Under the pieces are notes generated by a model. That model saw nothing but the letters and a program-made list of their open reading frames with translations, was not told the origin of the DNA and ran no database searches. A stretch of 64,000 nt of DNA from positions 14,631,462 to 14,695,461 of the forward strand of contig NC_061119.1 in assembly GCF_002878395.1 (NCBI RefSeq). Reading direction: 5' to 3'. Below, piece after piece: positions 21,410-32,215 of the stretch (position 1 is the first letter of the stretch; every line of letters starts with the position of its first letter). This DNA comes from Capsicum annuum. Lineage: Eukaryota; Streptophyta; Magnoliopsida; Solanales; Solanaceae. The position numbers were made by a program, and so were the translations under genes.

Positions 21410-22065
21410 CCCATTCCCTTGGATGTCTTTTATACTCCTTCTCTAGATACGCCTTTTGTAAGTGGATCCGACACATTATCCTTTGACTTTACATAGTCTA
21501 AAGTGATAATTCCACTAGAGAGAAGTTCTCTTACGGTATTATGCCTTCATTTTATATGACGAGATTTACCGTTATACATTATGCTCCCTGCCGTACCTAT
21601 TGCCGCTTGGCTATGACAGTGCAAACATACTGGTGCCACTGGCTTGGGCCAATACGGAATATCTTCTAAGAAATTCTGGAGCCATTCTGCTTCTTCACTG
21701 GCTTTATCTAATGCGATAAATTCAGATTCCATTGTAGAGCGAGCAATACAAGTCTGTTTGAATGATTTCCAAGAAACTGCTCCTCCATCGATAGTAAATA
21801 CATATCCACTTGTGGATTTTACTTCGTTCGATCCGGTGATCCAATTTGCGTCACTATATCCTTCAAGTACCACAGGATATTTATTATAATGCATAGCATA
21901 ATTTTGAGTGTATTTAAGATACCCTAAAACTCTTTTTATTGCCATCCAATGAGTCTTGTTGGGATAACTCGTGAGCCAACTTAATTTACTAATAGCGCAT
22001 GCTATGGCTAGTCGTGTACAGTTCATTATATACATTAAACATCCCAATACTCTTGCGTACTCCAA
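21410..22065 (-). pseudogene. copia RNase H domain
   Basis: The minus-strand frame carries [20 protein letters not shown], then [20 protein letters not shown] and [20 protein letters not shown], followed by [18 protein letters not shown], all standard RNase H landmarks of copia elements (Asp in SDANW, Glu in ESE). A frameshift at about 21547 separates the last part (VSDPLTKG), which runs to about 21410. RNase H would remove the RNA strand during reverse transcription. Confidence 0.8.
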
Positions 22066-22099
22066 TTGTGAGTCACTCTCACCTTTATTCTTTCAAAGT

Positions 22100-22980
22100 G
22101 CAAAGCTCGCATCCAATGGAGTCTTGGCAATACTGAATTCTATATACTTGAACTTGTCAAGTACCTTTTCGATATAATGAGACTGTGACAATGCCAAACC
22201 TTGTAGAGTTTAATGGATTCTTACACCTAAGATCACATCTACAACTCCAAGGTCCTTCATATCAAACTTGCTCTCGAGCATTCGTTTTGTTGTATTTATG
22301 TCAGAAATGTGTCTACTGATGATCAACATATCATCCACATATAAATATGCAATGACTTGGTAATTTGGAGTGTCTTTAATATAAACACATTTATCACATT
22401 CATTTATTTTGAATCCGTTCGCCAGTATGGTTTGGTCAAACTTCTCATTCCATTATTTAGGTGCTTGTTTTAGTCCATACAACGACTTAATAAGTCTACA
22501 CACCTTATTTTCCTTTACTGGAACCACAAAACCCTTAGGTTATTCTATGTAAATTTCTTCCTCCAAATGTCCATTTAGGAATACAGTTTTCACATCCATT
22601 TGATGGATTTGAAGATCATATAATGCCTCCATTGCAATTAATATTCGAATCGAGGTTATCCTTGTTACTGACGAGTATGTATCAAAGTAATCAAGGCCTT
22701 TCTTCTGTTTGAAGCCTTTTACTACAAGTCTTGCATTATATTTGTCAATAGTACCATACGCCTTCATTTTCCTTTTGAAGATCCATTTAGAACCTAAAGG
22801 TTTATTTCTGGGAGGAAGGTCAACCAATTCCCATGGATGGTTGTTTAAGATTGAATCAATCTCACTATTGACTACCTCTTTTCAAAAGGATGAGTCTGAC
22901 GACGACATCGCTTCTTTAAATGTTTGAGGCTCATTTTCTAAGAGAAATGTTACTAAATTCAATCCAAACAAAGTTGACAT
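22100..22980 (-). pseudogene. copia reverse transcriptase domain
   Basis: From 22827 the frame reads PLGSKWIFKRKMKAYGTIDK then ARLVVKGFKQKKGLDYFDTY, and MDVKTVFLNGHLEEEIY. The catalytic YVDDMLI block lies near 22325-22345. Several in-frame stops (near 22540, 22455 and 22210) break the frame, so no active enzyme is possible from this copy. Confidence 0.8.
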
Positions 22981-23067
22981 TCTTTGATGTGTACTACATC
23001 TTGGATTTTCTTCATTATGTACATTCTTACTTGGTTCATCTCGAGGTCGTTTAGATCCTCCACTAGA

Positions 23068-24035
23068 CTATTCGTGTCTAATTTTAAATGGATAAATTTT
23101 TGTAAAGAATTCAGTATTATCTGATTCAATTACCGTATTTTCATTAATATCTGGATGTTTAGATTTATGAACCAAAAATCGGCATGCTTTACTACTTTTA
23201 GCATATCCTATGAACATGCAGTCCACCATTTTAGGTCCTATTTTAACCCTTTTAGGTGTAGGAACTTGAACCTTCGTTAGAAACCCCCACACTTTGAAAT
23301 ATTTCAAGTTAGGTTTCTTTCCTTTCCATTTTTCGTAAGGAATTAATTGTGTCTTACTATGGGGAACTCTGTTGAGTATACAATTGGCCGTAAGGATGCC
23401 CCCCCATAAGTTTTGCGGTAAATCAGAACTTATAAGTAAGGCATTCATCATTTCCTTCAAAGTTTGGTTTTTCCTTTCCGCAATTTCATTAGATTGAGGT
23501 GAATACGGGGTCGTAGTTTGATGGATTATTCCATTCTTTACACATATTTGCGCAAAAGGAGATTCATATTCTCCACCCCTATCACTTCTTATCATTTTGA
23601 TCTTTTTGTCTAACTGGTTTTCAACTTCAGTTATCTATTGCTTCATCCTTACTATTTTGCAAGTAGACATAACAATATCTAGTGAAATCATCAATAAAAG
23701 TTATGGAATACTTTTTCCCACCACGAGATGGTGTTGACTTCATATCACAAATGTCAGTGTGTATTAAGTCTAAGGGATTTGAATTCCTTTCAACGGATTT
23801 ATAAGGATGCTTTGCATACTTCAATTACACACACGTTTGACATTTTGATTTATTGGACTCAAAGTTTGGCAAAACTTCTAAGTTAATTAGTATTCGTAAT
23901 GTTTTGTAAATAACATGGCCTAAACGTTCATGCCATAAATCATAAGACTCAAGCAAATAAGTTGAATTCGAACTTTTACTCATTTCAACAGTCATTACAT
24001 TCATCTTATAAAGGCCTTCGGTCAGATAGCCTTTT
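23068..24035 (-). pseudogene. copia integrase domain
   Basis: A CQTCV zinc-binding end lies near 23830-23845, and LIHTDICD with [12 protein letters not shown] at 23627-23824. MIRSDRGGEYESPFAQ and YSPQSNEIAERKNQTLKEM follow at 23595-23430. The D, D, E catalytic positions can be placed in this order. A frameshift near 23600-23627 splits it. Confidence 0.8.
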
Positions 24036-24046
24036 CCTACATATAT

Positions 24047-24340
24047 TTATCCTTTGCTAACTACAATTTTTCCAGAAACGGTTATACATTTAAATCCGTT
24101 CTTATCTAGGAGTGAAATAGAAATTAAATTCCTACGTAACTCCGGAACATATAACACATTGTTCAGTGTCAAGAACTTGCCGGAAGTCATCTTTAAGCAA
24201 ATTTTTCCTATTTCCTCCACCTTAGCTGTAGCGGAGTTGACTAAGTAGATCATTTCTTCTACTTGAGCCGGAGAAAATGACGAGAACAATTCTTTGTTTG
24301 TGCAAACATGGCGTGTGGCACCAGAATCCATCCACTATTC
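24047..24340 (-). pseudogene. copia protease region
   Basis: DSGATRHVC is the aspartic protease active site (DSGA) of copia polyproteins, followed by VLYVPELRRNLISISLLDKN, the link to the integrase. A stop occurs just before it where the family has a second Trp (TGG to TAG). Confidence 0.85.
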
Positions 24341-25370
24341 ACATGGATTCCCTACCAAGTTGCATTCCGTGAACATAGCACACAAATCATCGCATTCTTT
24401 GCTGGATTCAATCATATTTGGTTGATCCTTTTTCTTTTCTTTCTTCGGGGCTCGACAATCTATGAACTTGTGGTCAATTTTGCCACAATTGAAGCATTTT
24501 CCCTTGAACATTTTTCTTGGGTTGATTGATTCCATGTTCAACTTTCTTTCTTTTCTTCAAGTTGTTTTAGCCATCTTCTACAATATGTACTCCACTCATT
24601 GTAGAATTTCCCTTTGACCTTCTTTCGGCAGCTTTATTGTCCTCTTCAATATGTAGATGGACGATAAGATCTTCAATGGTCATCTCTTTGCGCTTATGCT
24701 TTAAGTAATTTTTGAAGTCTTTCCACAAAGGTGGTAGCTTCTCAACTATTGCTGCTACTTGAAAAGCATCATTCACAATTAAACCTACAAAACAGTTTAT
24801 GTGAGTATTATGAACATTTTTAATTTGTTCAACTAAAGTATTTTTTAAAAATATACCTTCTGCTAGGAGATCATGTATGATGACTTGCAACTCCTGTACT
24901 TGAGAGACAACAGATTTGCTATCAATCATTTTGAAATCCAGGAACCGTGCAACAAGGAATTTCTTAATTCCCGCATCTTTCATTTTATATTTCCGTTCAA
25001 GTGGCCCCCACAGTTCTTTTGATGTCTTGGTTCCACTATAGACATTATAGAGGTCATCTTGGAGACCACTCAGAATATAGTTCCTGCAAAGGAAATCCGA
25101 ATGTTTCCAAGCTTCTACAATAACAAAGCAGTCTTTGTCTGAGGTTCCTTCGAGCACCTCGGGAGCGTCTTCGCTAGTGAACCGTTGTAGACATAAAGTG
25201 GTGAGGTAAAAGAACATCTTTTATTGCCACCGCTTGAAGTCGATGCCAGAAAATTTCCCAGGCTTCTCCGTCGGTGCCATCATTGGCGGAGCATTTGTGC
25301 GACTTGATGTGGCAATATTATTTTCCCCCATAGGCGTTATCGCATCCATCATTTGACTTTCAGTTGTCAT
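24335..25370 (-). pseudogene. copia gag (nucleocapsid) with zinc knuckle
   Basis: The gag ATG is at 25370 (MTTESQMMDAITPM start). A TAA at 25221-25223, at a position where Gln is expected, interrupts it. The main block 25217-24567 contains LWGPLERKYKMKDAGIKKFL and LPPLWKDFKNYLKHKRKEMT, typical copia gag. A frameshift follows, then CFNCGKIDHKFIDC, a CCHC knuckle with spacing CX2CX4HX4C, at about 24475-24500. A 72-bp AT-rich insert (24785-24856) with GT...AG ends lies within the gag core. Confidence 0.85.
24785..24856 (-). other. Putative 72-bp in-frame intron or insertion in copia gag
   Basis: On the minus strand it reads GAAG|GTATATTTTT ... TGTTTTGTAG|GTTTAATT. Donor, acceptor, pyrimidine-rich end and high AT content fit a short plant intron. 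Removing it joins LLAEG directly to LIVNDAFQV, the continuous form I expect for this family. Its length is a multiple of three and it has no stop, so the unspliced RNA is also open. Confidence 0.5.
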
Positions 25371-25630
25371 TTTTCCTGTCACCAGAAAACAGAAAATTAG
25401 TATTTTTCAGAATACTATTAATAAAGTTAAATAACTTTAAACTCTTCTTCTTCTTGTTTCTAGTTAACGATGAAGTTTTTATTACTTCAAATCGTTAACT
25501 GAGTGAATCTTAACTTGTAATGAAGATTTTATGTCTTCTAATCACTAGTTAAATTCAAGTAGAGTAGAAAGCCTGAGCTTTAATCTGCAAAAATAAGCAA
25601 TACAGATTCTGTTAATTTATTCCTTAAGAT

Positions 25631-26322
25631 TGTTATTTTCCACAGTACGAGTACGTAGAATCTGTATTACAGAACAACAACTTCAACTTGAGTTCAAGTA
25701 TGAACAAGAACACAATGAAGTATTAAACACCCTCAACACAAGATCAAAAAGACCTTTCCAAGAGGTGTATTTATTTTTCAGAAAATAAAGATGAAACAGA
25801 AATGATTAAGGCCAAGTCGTCCGAGTTCACGGACTTTCCTTAAGGAATAATTCCCCTCACTATATCCGAGGTTATGGAATCTTTCTCCCAGGATAAAATG
25901 GCCTTCAATCTGACTATAGCGGTACCTCAAATAGGCGGATTCTTCGAACAAACTCACGATTTGAATGATCACACTTAGAGTATTTTTTTAAGACAAGAAG
26001 AATGTTTTGTAAAGTGAAAATTTCTATATTTTCAAATAAAATTTATCCAAAAAGAAAGATATGCTAAATCCGAATCCAAATTCGAATCCGAGCGACGACG
26101 ACGACGACGCGAGGCATTTCTATTTCCTTGACTCACTTACCGTGAGGTGTAAGTATTTCACAATATAAACACTCTCAAGTTCTCTTCTTCCACCAATGTG
26201 GGAGAAAGAGTAAAGTTGCCAAAATTGAGTACACTTTCCATTTTTTGGTGTTAACTCAATTTTTTCTCTTCCACTTTATTTCTCCATTTTCCTCCATTCA
26301 ACACACTTTCATTACTCCAACA
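25631..26322 (-). repeat. 5' LTR of copia element (692 bp, internally deleted)
   Basis: The ends match the other LTR (TGTTATTTTCCACAGTACG ... TTACTCCAACA on the plus strand), but about 423 bp are missing at a TATTTTC junction. The missing part includes the TATA box, so this upstream LTR probably cannot start transcription. Confidence 0.85.
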
Positions 26323-26888
26323 AAAATGTGAGGTAAGCAATTTCATATGAATTTTTTGCTTTCACTTTCCATGATATAAATTGGCTATTTCCTGAATAAT
26401 AATAGGAATTAGACTCCTTACAAAATACAAAATAGACTAATGATGAGAAATTTTTACTGTTACCCCATTTTGGTTTTGTTGTACTATAATAGTACATAAT
26501 TTCAGAACTCCTTGTTATTGAAGCAACGTGAGAATAAATAAAATCTTTTTGATTAGTTCAAACTCCTCACTAATCCTACACGTCACGCATGACGGCGTGA
26601 GAGTCAAAAGCTTAATGTGCAGCTATCGCTGACTGCTAAAAGTCCAATACAATTTCATCACCTCACATGCTTCCTCTCTACTTGTTTAGGATACCAGTAT
26701 TGCATGTGTGTTTCACGTTAATTAGTAAAATTAGGTAAAAAATAAGACTTCAGTTTTACCCTGTAAAATTAAACTTCAATTAATATGAATATTTTTGTAT
26801 AGTGTGCATTAATTAATATTTTTTCAAGGGTGTGTAAAGTTCAAAGAAGACAAATAAAAGTGAATAGAGGAATATTTATAGTCAGAAA

Positions 26889-29800
26889 TGTTTTAAAACA
26901 ATAAAGAATAAAGAAGAAGAGTAGAGAGAATAGAGAGAGTGATTCTTATTTCTTCTCTTGAGGGATGAGAGATCATAAGATTATAAATACAATGAACAAA
27001 ACCCCTCTATTGATCGGAAAAATTTACTCCTAGTTTGAGTAAAAGATAGATGCTTCAAATCCTAATAGATATCAAAGTAGATTTTGATAGACATTCACTA
27101 TAATATAAATACATTTATAACACTCCCCTTGAATGTCTAGATAGATAATGTGCCTCGTTAAAAACTTACTAGAAAAAACCGAGTAGGAAAAAAAATCTAG
27201 TGAAGGAAAAAGAGTACATATTTCTAACAATATGCATATCGGCTGCCTCATTAAAAACCTTACAAGGAAAACCCATTAGGACAAAACCTCGTAAGGAAAA
27301 AAGAGTACAGCGTGTATTGAACGAATCTGTTGCACGTTAATATCATCATTCTTTTGCCGCTCATGTATGTAGAAAAGCTTTGGCAAATTGTGCTTCGTTC
27401 TATCTCCATTTATGAATCCTTCCTTAAGATTGTTATGCATGCTGAATTATCTCTGTATAAAATTGTGGGTAAATTGCCATATTTCACACCATATTTTTCT
27501 CGAATGAGATGTATCATGGACCTCAACTATACACATTCTCGGCTTGCTTCATGAATAACTATTATCTCAGCATGATTCGATGAAATGGCTACGATAGGCT
27601 GCTTTGTATATCTTCAAGATATGGCAGTACCATCACATATGAACACATAGCCTATTTGAGACCGATCTTTATGCGGGTCAGATAAGTACCCAACATCAGC
27701 ATGACCAATAAGATCGGGACTGCAATCTTTCGAATAAAACATGCTCATGTGTTTTATCCCATTTTTTATGTCTCATAGTAGGAGCAGAAACATACCTTGC
27801 TAACAAATTGACTGAAAAGGTTATAGGCCTTGTAGTATTTGCTAGGTACATGAGTGCATCAATTGCACTAAGATATGGTACTTCATAACCAATCCAATTT
27901 GATATATTTTGAATTTCAGCAAAGAATCTATTGCTTTGAAAACTCTCCAAGAGTTCCAATGATGTTCAAGCAATAAGCTTATACAATATAACGATTATAA
28001 ATAAGTTTCCCAGAAACTTTTATATGCTTCAAGCAGTTTGAATCCTTAAAAGTTTTCACATAAGTTTTGTCAAGTGACAATATTCAACATTTCATGAGTG
28101 ACATCTTCAAGTGTCTGAACTGCAAATCAAATAAGTTTTACGCTTACCAAAATGCATCCTTTCATGTCACTTGATAAATGTTTCTACGTCAGCATGCTTA
28201 AATAAACATAGAATTCAGATCCTCGTAATCTTTCACAATATTGCGCCAATATTGTGTCAAAGATATTGATGATATATTATTTTGTATCAGTTCACAAGTG
28301 ACATAACATTTTGAGATCTCATCACTTCATTATTTTCAGGTACATGAACCTCTCATAAGGTTTCATGAAGTGGTATGTCGTAGGCTTTTCAAGAGCGCAT
28401 TGCCTTCTTATTATGATTATTTTCTCCTTATTTTTCAAGGTCTATTTCATTTGGAACCGATCAGTCTACCACGCTTCACGCATGCATAGACTTTGTCCTT
28501 TAGGAACACAAAATAAGAGCACTTGCGCTTAATATGAGATGCTTTCAGCATTTGACTTGAATTATCTTTTGGATGAGGATATGGTGATAATTCCTAACAT
28601 ATTTCATAGCGCTTATAATCTCCCCCTTATGTTAGGAAAACTAACATAAATCCTCTACTTCTTTGAGGAATCCATCTTTGTGCATTATGGTATATTCATT
28701 AATCGTATACCGCACATCAAAATTATTAGATGGAATAATTGGTTCCCAGCCTTGAACCAATTGAAAGGGAAGAAATAATCATAATTTATTGGTCTAATGT
28801 ATACAAATGTTATTGCAATATATCATATTTTAGACCAATACATGAAGTTTTGTTCTCATTAATAATGGTTTAACTATTTATCGAAGGCATTCAATGCCAA
28901 ACCATCATCATCAAGATAACTTTCTTGATTGCACAATCTGAAAATTATGTTCTTCACTCAATTTTATTACAGGTTGACAATGAATGTACATGTGATCATC
29001 TTATTGATGCATCTTTTCAACATATCACATGATAAATGAACGAGCCCTTATTCACCTTTTATAATTTTCAAATTTGAAGGGATCCAATCCCAATATTAGT
29101 TGGTCCAACCAACTTATCATGAGAACAAACGACATAAACAATTCTTGAAGATTCTTCTAGTTCTTCAATTCATGCACATCTTCGAGATGTTACAATCGTT
29201 CATATCAATTTATGAACTTTTATTCTAGTAAACTCCAAGTTTACCATGACATGTATTTTTTCTTTAGTAAATTTCAGATTTACTATTACATGAATAAATT
29301 TCAGATTTACTGCTTTAGAAGTAGATTTCAAAATAACTCTTCTCAGTTATTCTTCCTCATTCAGAGGTGAGTTGTGATACCATCACAATCAATTGCACGT
29401 TTGTATTAATAAGCTTTTCATTCCTCAGGAATGAAATATAAGCATGCCTTAAGCGTATCAAATTATGATACCTACTACAAAAGCAAATTGAGGCATACAT
29501 ATGATTTATTGCTACCACATTCAATTCAGGGAATAGAGCATATCAATGGGATATATTTCATGACTTTTCATCGAATACCTATTATTTGCCTTAACCATCA
29601 TAATATCATCAATACATGCATTGAGATCCAATCTCGACGTATTATCCATATAAAGGCGTCTTAGCATAAATTAATGGGACTTGAACCCAACATATTATCA
29701 TCCCTTTTGATAATATTGTTCTTGAGGAATAAATCTAAAATATAAATGGTTTCAAACCAATTATTTTTCCTCAAATCCAATAATAATTATATTTGTAGTA

Positions 29801-30124
29801 GCAAAATAAAGATAACATAAAGATTACTAACCTTAAAATCCTTCAGATTTATAATCTCACCTTGTTTGGCAAAGTCTCGTGTTGATGACGTGTTATAAAA
29901 CAATAAAGAATAAATAAGAAGAGTAGAGAGAATAGAGAGAGTGATTCTTATTTCTTCTCTTGAGGGATGAGAGATCATAAGATTGTAAATACAATGAACA
30001 AAACCCCTCTATTTATAGAAAAAATTTACTCCTAGTCTGAGTAAAAGATAGATTCTTCAAATCCTAATAGATATCAAAGTAGATCTTGATAGAAATTAAC
30101 TATAATGTAAATACATTTATAACA
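26889..30124 (-). mobile_element. Non-autonomous copia element NA1 (3.24 kb)
   Basis: Two 234-bp LTRs (26889-27122 and 29891-30124) begin TGTT and end AACA, flanked by identical 5-bp duplications AGAAA (26884-26888 and 30125-30129). By eye they differ at about a dozen positions. Orientation is minus: a polypurine tract AAGGGGAG (plus CTCCCCTT, 27123-27130) abuts the left LTR, and a CGTCATCAACACGAGAC primer-site-like sequence follows the right LTR. Only RNase H-like remnants are coding; the rest of the interior has no gag, integrase or RT. It must have been mobilised in trans. Confidence 0.8.
27330..27959 (-). pseudogene. copia RNase H remnant in NA1
   Basis: The minus-strand frame at 27959-27696 contains VPYLSAIDALMYLANTTRPI then FSVNLLARYVSAPTMRH, the start of a copia RNase H domain. 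Scattered pieces of its C-terminal part continue to about 27330 in other frames. Heavily broken. Confidence 0.7.
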
Positions 30125-30129
30125 AGAAA

Positions 30130-31406
30130 CATATTTATGACTTATTTTAGACTAAAAGGTGTGTTTAATATGAAAGAAAGTATTTTATCAAAAAATAAGT
30201 GATTTCTTACTTATTTTCTAGTGCTTGGTTGGTAAAAAGAAAATACTATCGCAAGATCATTTATGATTTGGCAAATACTAATGACACCAAACTCAATCAC
30301 GATCTTAGAGCTTGACTCCTCACACCTGATGCATGATGTAGGACTTAACCACGAATATCAACCCAGAATCCAATTTCAACTCCCCACCCCTACCCCCAAC
30401 TCATGACATGAGTATCTATCCCTTACTCCGTATTCGAAACCCAACCTCCAACTCTTGATCCAGGCCAACCGCGACTCCCGTCCCCGACTTGGACCTGCCA
30501 CAATGCCTGACCCTCAATCTGGACGGGACCTTGACTCTCAACTCTGACACCGACTCCTGACTCGGGACCTGAATGAATTTACAATGGAAAAAATCCTGTT
30601 CGTTGTAAGATTACCCAACTCCTGACCCCGACACACCACCTAAGACCCAACCCTGACTCTCAATCGAAACCTGGCCTTGACACCCACTCTAACACCTGAT
30701 CCTGACTCCCCACCCCAAGCCCGATAGATTTATATAAGCAAAACTTTATTAAGTGAAAGTAAAGTCAAATAATCAACTATGGTCATATCAACTTCGGAGG
30801 TAAATTTATTGGTAGTAAAATTCAAATTGGCTCAAAGGCAATTAATTTCTCTTTTTTCATTTGAATGGTATACTTCTCAATTATTGCAATTTTAGACTTC
30901 CTGATTCCTATTTTTTTGGCAGTTAAATTTATTTAATTTTTTGTTTAGCTTGCTCTATTTTGTGTACAAAATTTAATTCTAAATTGGTATTTTTAAGAGT
31001 TGATCAAAAAAAGGAAAGTTTAAAACATGTATATCTGGGAATTACATTCACACAATTCTTATAATAATTAATATTGATTAGTAAATTCAAGTAAAAGAAA
31101 AATATAAAAAGATTAACTTATTTTAGTCGTTTTAAAAATATTCATCAAATTAATCTGTTAGAAATTTAATTCAATAACACACACACACAAAAACAAAACA
31201 AAAAAACTTTTGCCTTTTCTCATACGTTACTTTTTTCTTTTTCCATACGGTTTTTTTTCTTCTACTCTATCATCTTTTTCTCATGCTTAATAGTTAAATA
31301 TTAGTTGATTTCACATACCAAATATAAAAGAAAATAGTTAAAGTCTGTTAATAAATGTAAAAAAAGTTCAATTAATATTTCTAAAATCTTGCAAATTTAT
31401 TTACAT
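30130..31406. other. Spacer with degenerate GACTCC/CCTGAC repeat (about 30290-30725)
   Basis: A GC-rich island in AT-rich DNA consists of loosely repeated TGACTCC, CCCGAC and AACCTGAC units interrupted near 30570-30610. It resembles the core of a nightshade dispersed repeat whose TTGGTTGG-type end appears at about 30222-30234. No ORF is supported. Confidence 0.4.
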
Positions 31407-32014
31407 TGTTATGAAATAACTAAGAATAAAAAAGAAGAATAAAGAGATAACGTATTATGAAATAACTACGCATAAAGAAGAACAATAGAAAGTAATTCTT
31501 ATTTCTCTTGAGGGATGAGATATTATAACATTGAGGATACAATGAATAAAATTCCTCTATTTATAGGAAAAAATACTTCTAGTTTCTGACTAAAAGACAA
31601 ATACTTTAAATCCTGATAGGTATCCACTAGATCTTGATAGATCTTATCTATATTCTTGATAGACATTCACTATAATGTAAATACATTTATAACACTCCCC
31701 TTAAATGTCTAATTGATAGATAATGTGCCTCGTTAAAATCTTACTAGAAAAAACTCAGTGGAAAAAATAATTTAGTGAAGGAAAAAGAGTACATATCTCT
31801 AACAATACGTATATAGGTTGTTTCATTAAAAACCTTACAAGGAAAACCCAGTGGAACAAAAAATCATAAGGGAAAAAGAGTACAGTGCGTATTAGCTCCC
31901 CCTAATAAAAATATCCTTGAACCTTTGTATCCCGATATTATGCACCATCTTCTTGAAAATTGCAATTGGAGGAGACTTGATAAATAAATCATCCACATTG
32001 TCACTTGAATGAAT

Positions 32015-32215
32015 CTATTTCACATTAATATCACCATTATTTTGTAGCTCATGTATGTAGAAAAGCTTTGATAAAGTGTGCTTCGTTCTATTTCCTTTTA
32101 TGAATCCTCCATTAAGATGTGCTATGTATGGTGAATTATCTTTGTATAAAATTATGGGTACATTATCGCATTTCAAACTACATTTTTCTCGAATGAGATG
32201 TATCATGGACCTCAA
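32015..32215 (-). pseudogene. copia RNase H C-terminus in NA2
   Basis: LIREKCSLKCDNVPIILYKD then NSPYIAHLNGGFIKGNRTKH and LFYIHELQNNGDINV is the standard end of a plant copia RNase H domain. It is the only long open piece in this element. The expected catalytic surroundings are missing. Confidence 0.8.

Larger units (their letters stand above)
19654..26322 (-). mobile_element. Ty1-copia retrotransposon, structurally complete but inactive (6.67 kb)
   Basis: The element lies between identical 5-bp duplications AAAAT (19649-19653 and 26323-26327) with LTR ends TGTT...AACA. Domain order on the minus strand is gag, zinc knuckle, protease, integrase, reverse transcriptase, RNase H, which defines copia. 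A purine-rich TGTGGAGGAT precedes the 3' LTR at 20803. The standard tRNA-iMet primer site is not evident next to the 5' LTR. Many stops and frameshifts interrupt the polyprotein. The protein sequences look like the Tork side of plant copia, though the lineage call is tentative. Confidence 0.9.

Noticed and set aside
28000..29890. Possible gag-pol of the non-autonomous copia element NA1
   Set aside because: All frames are full of stops and no zinc knuckle, DDE or YVDD block is visible. The same region in NA2 is equally non-coding.
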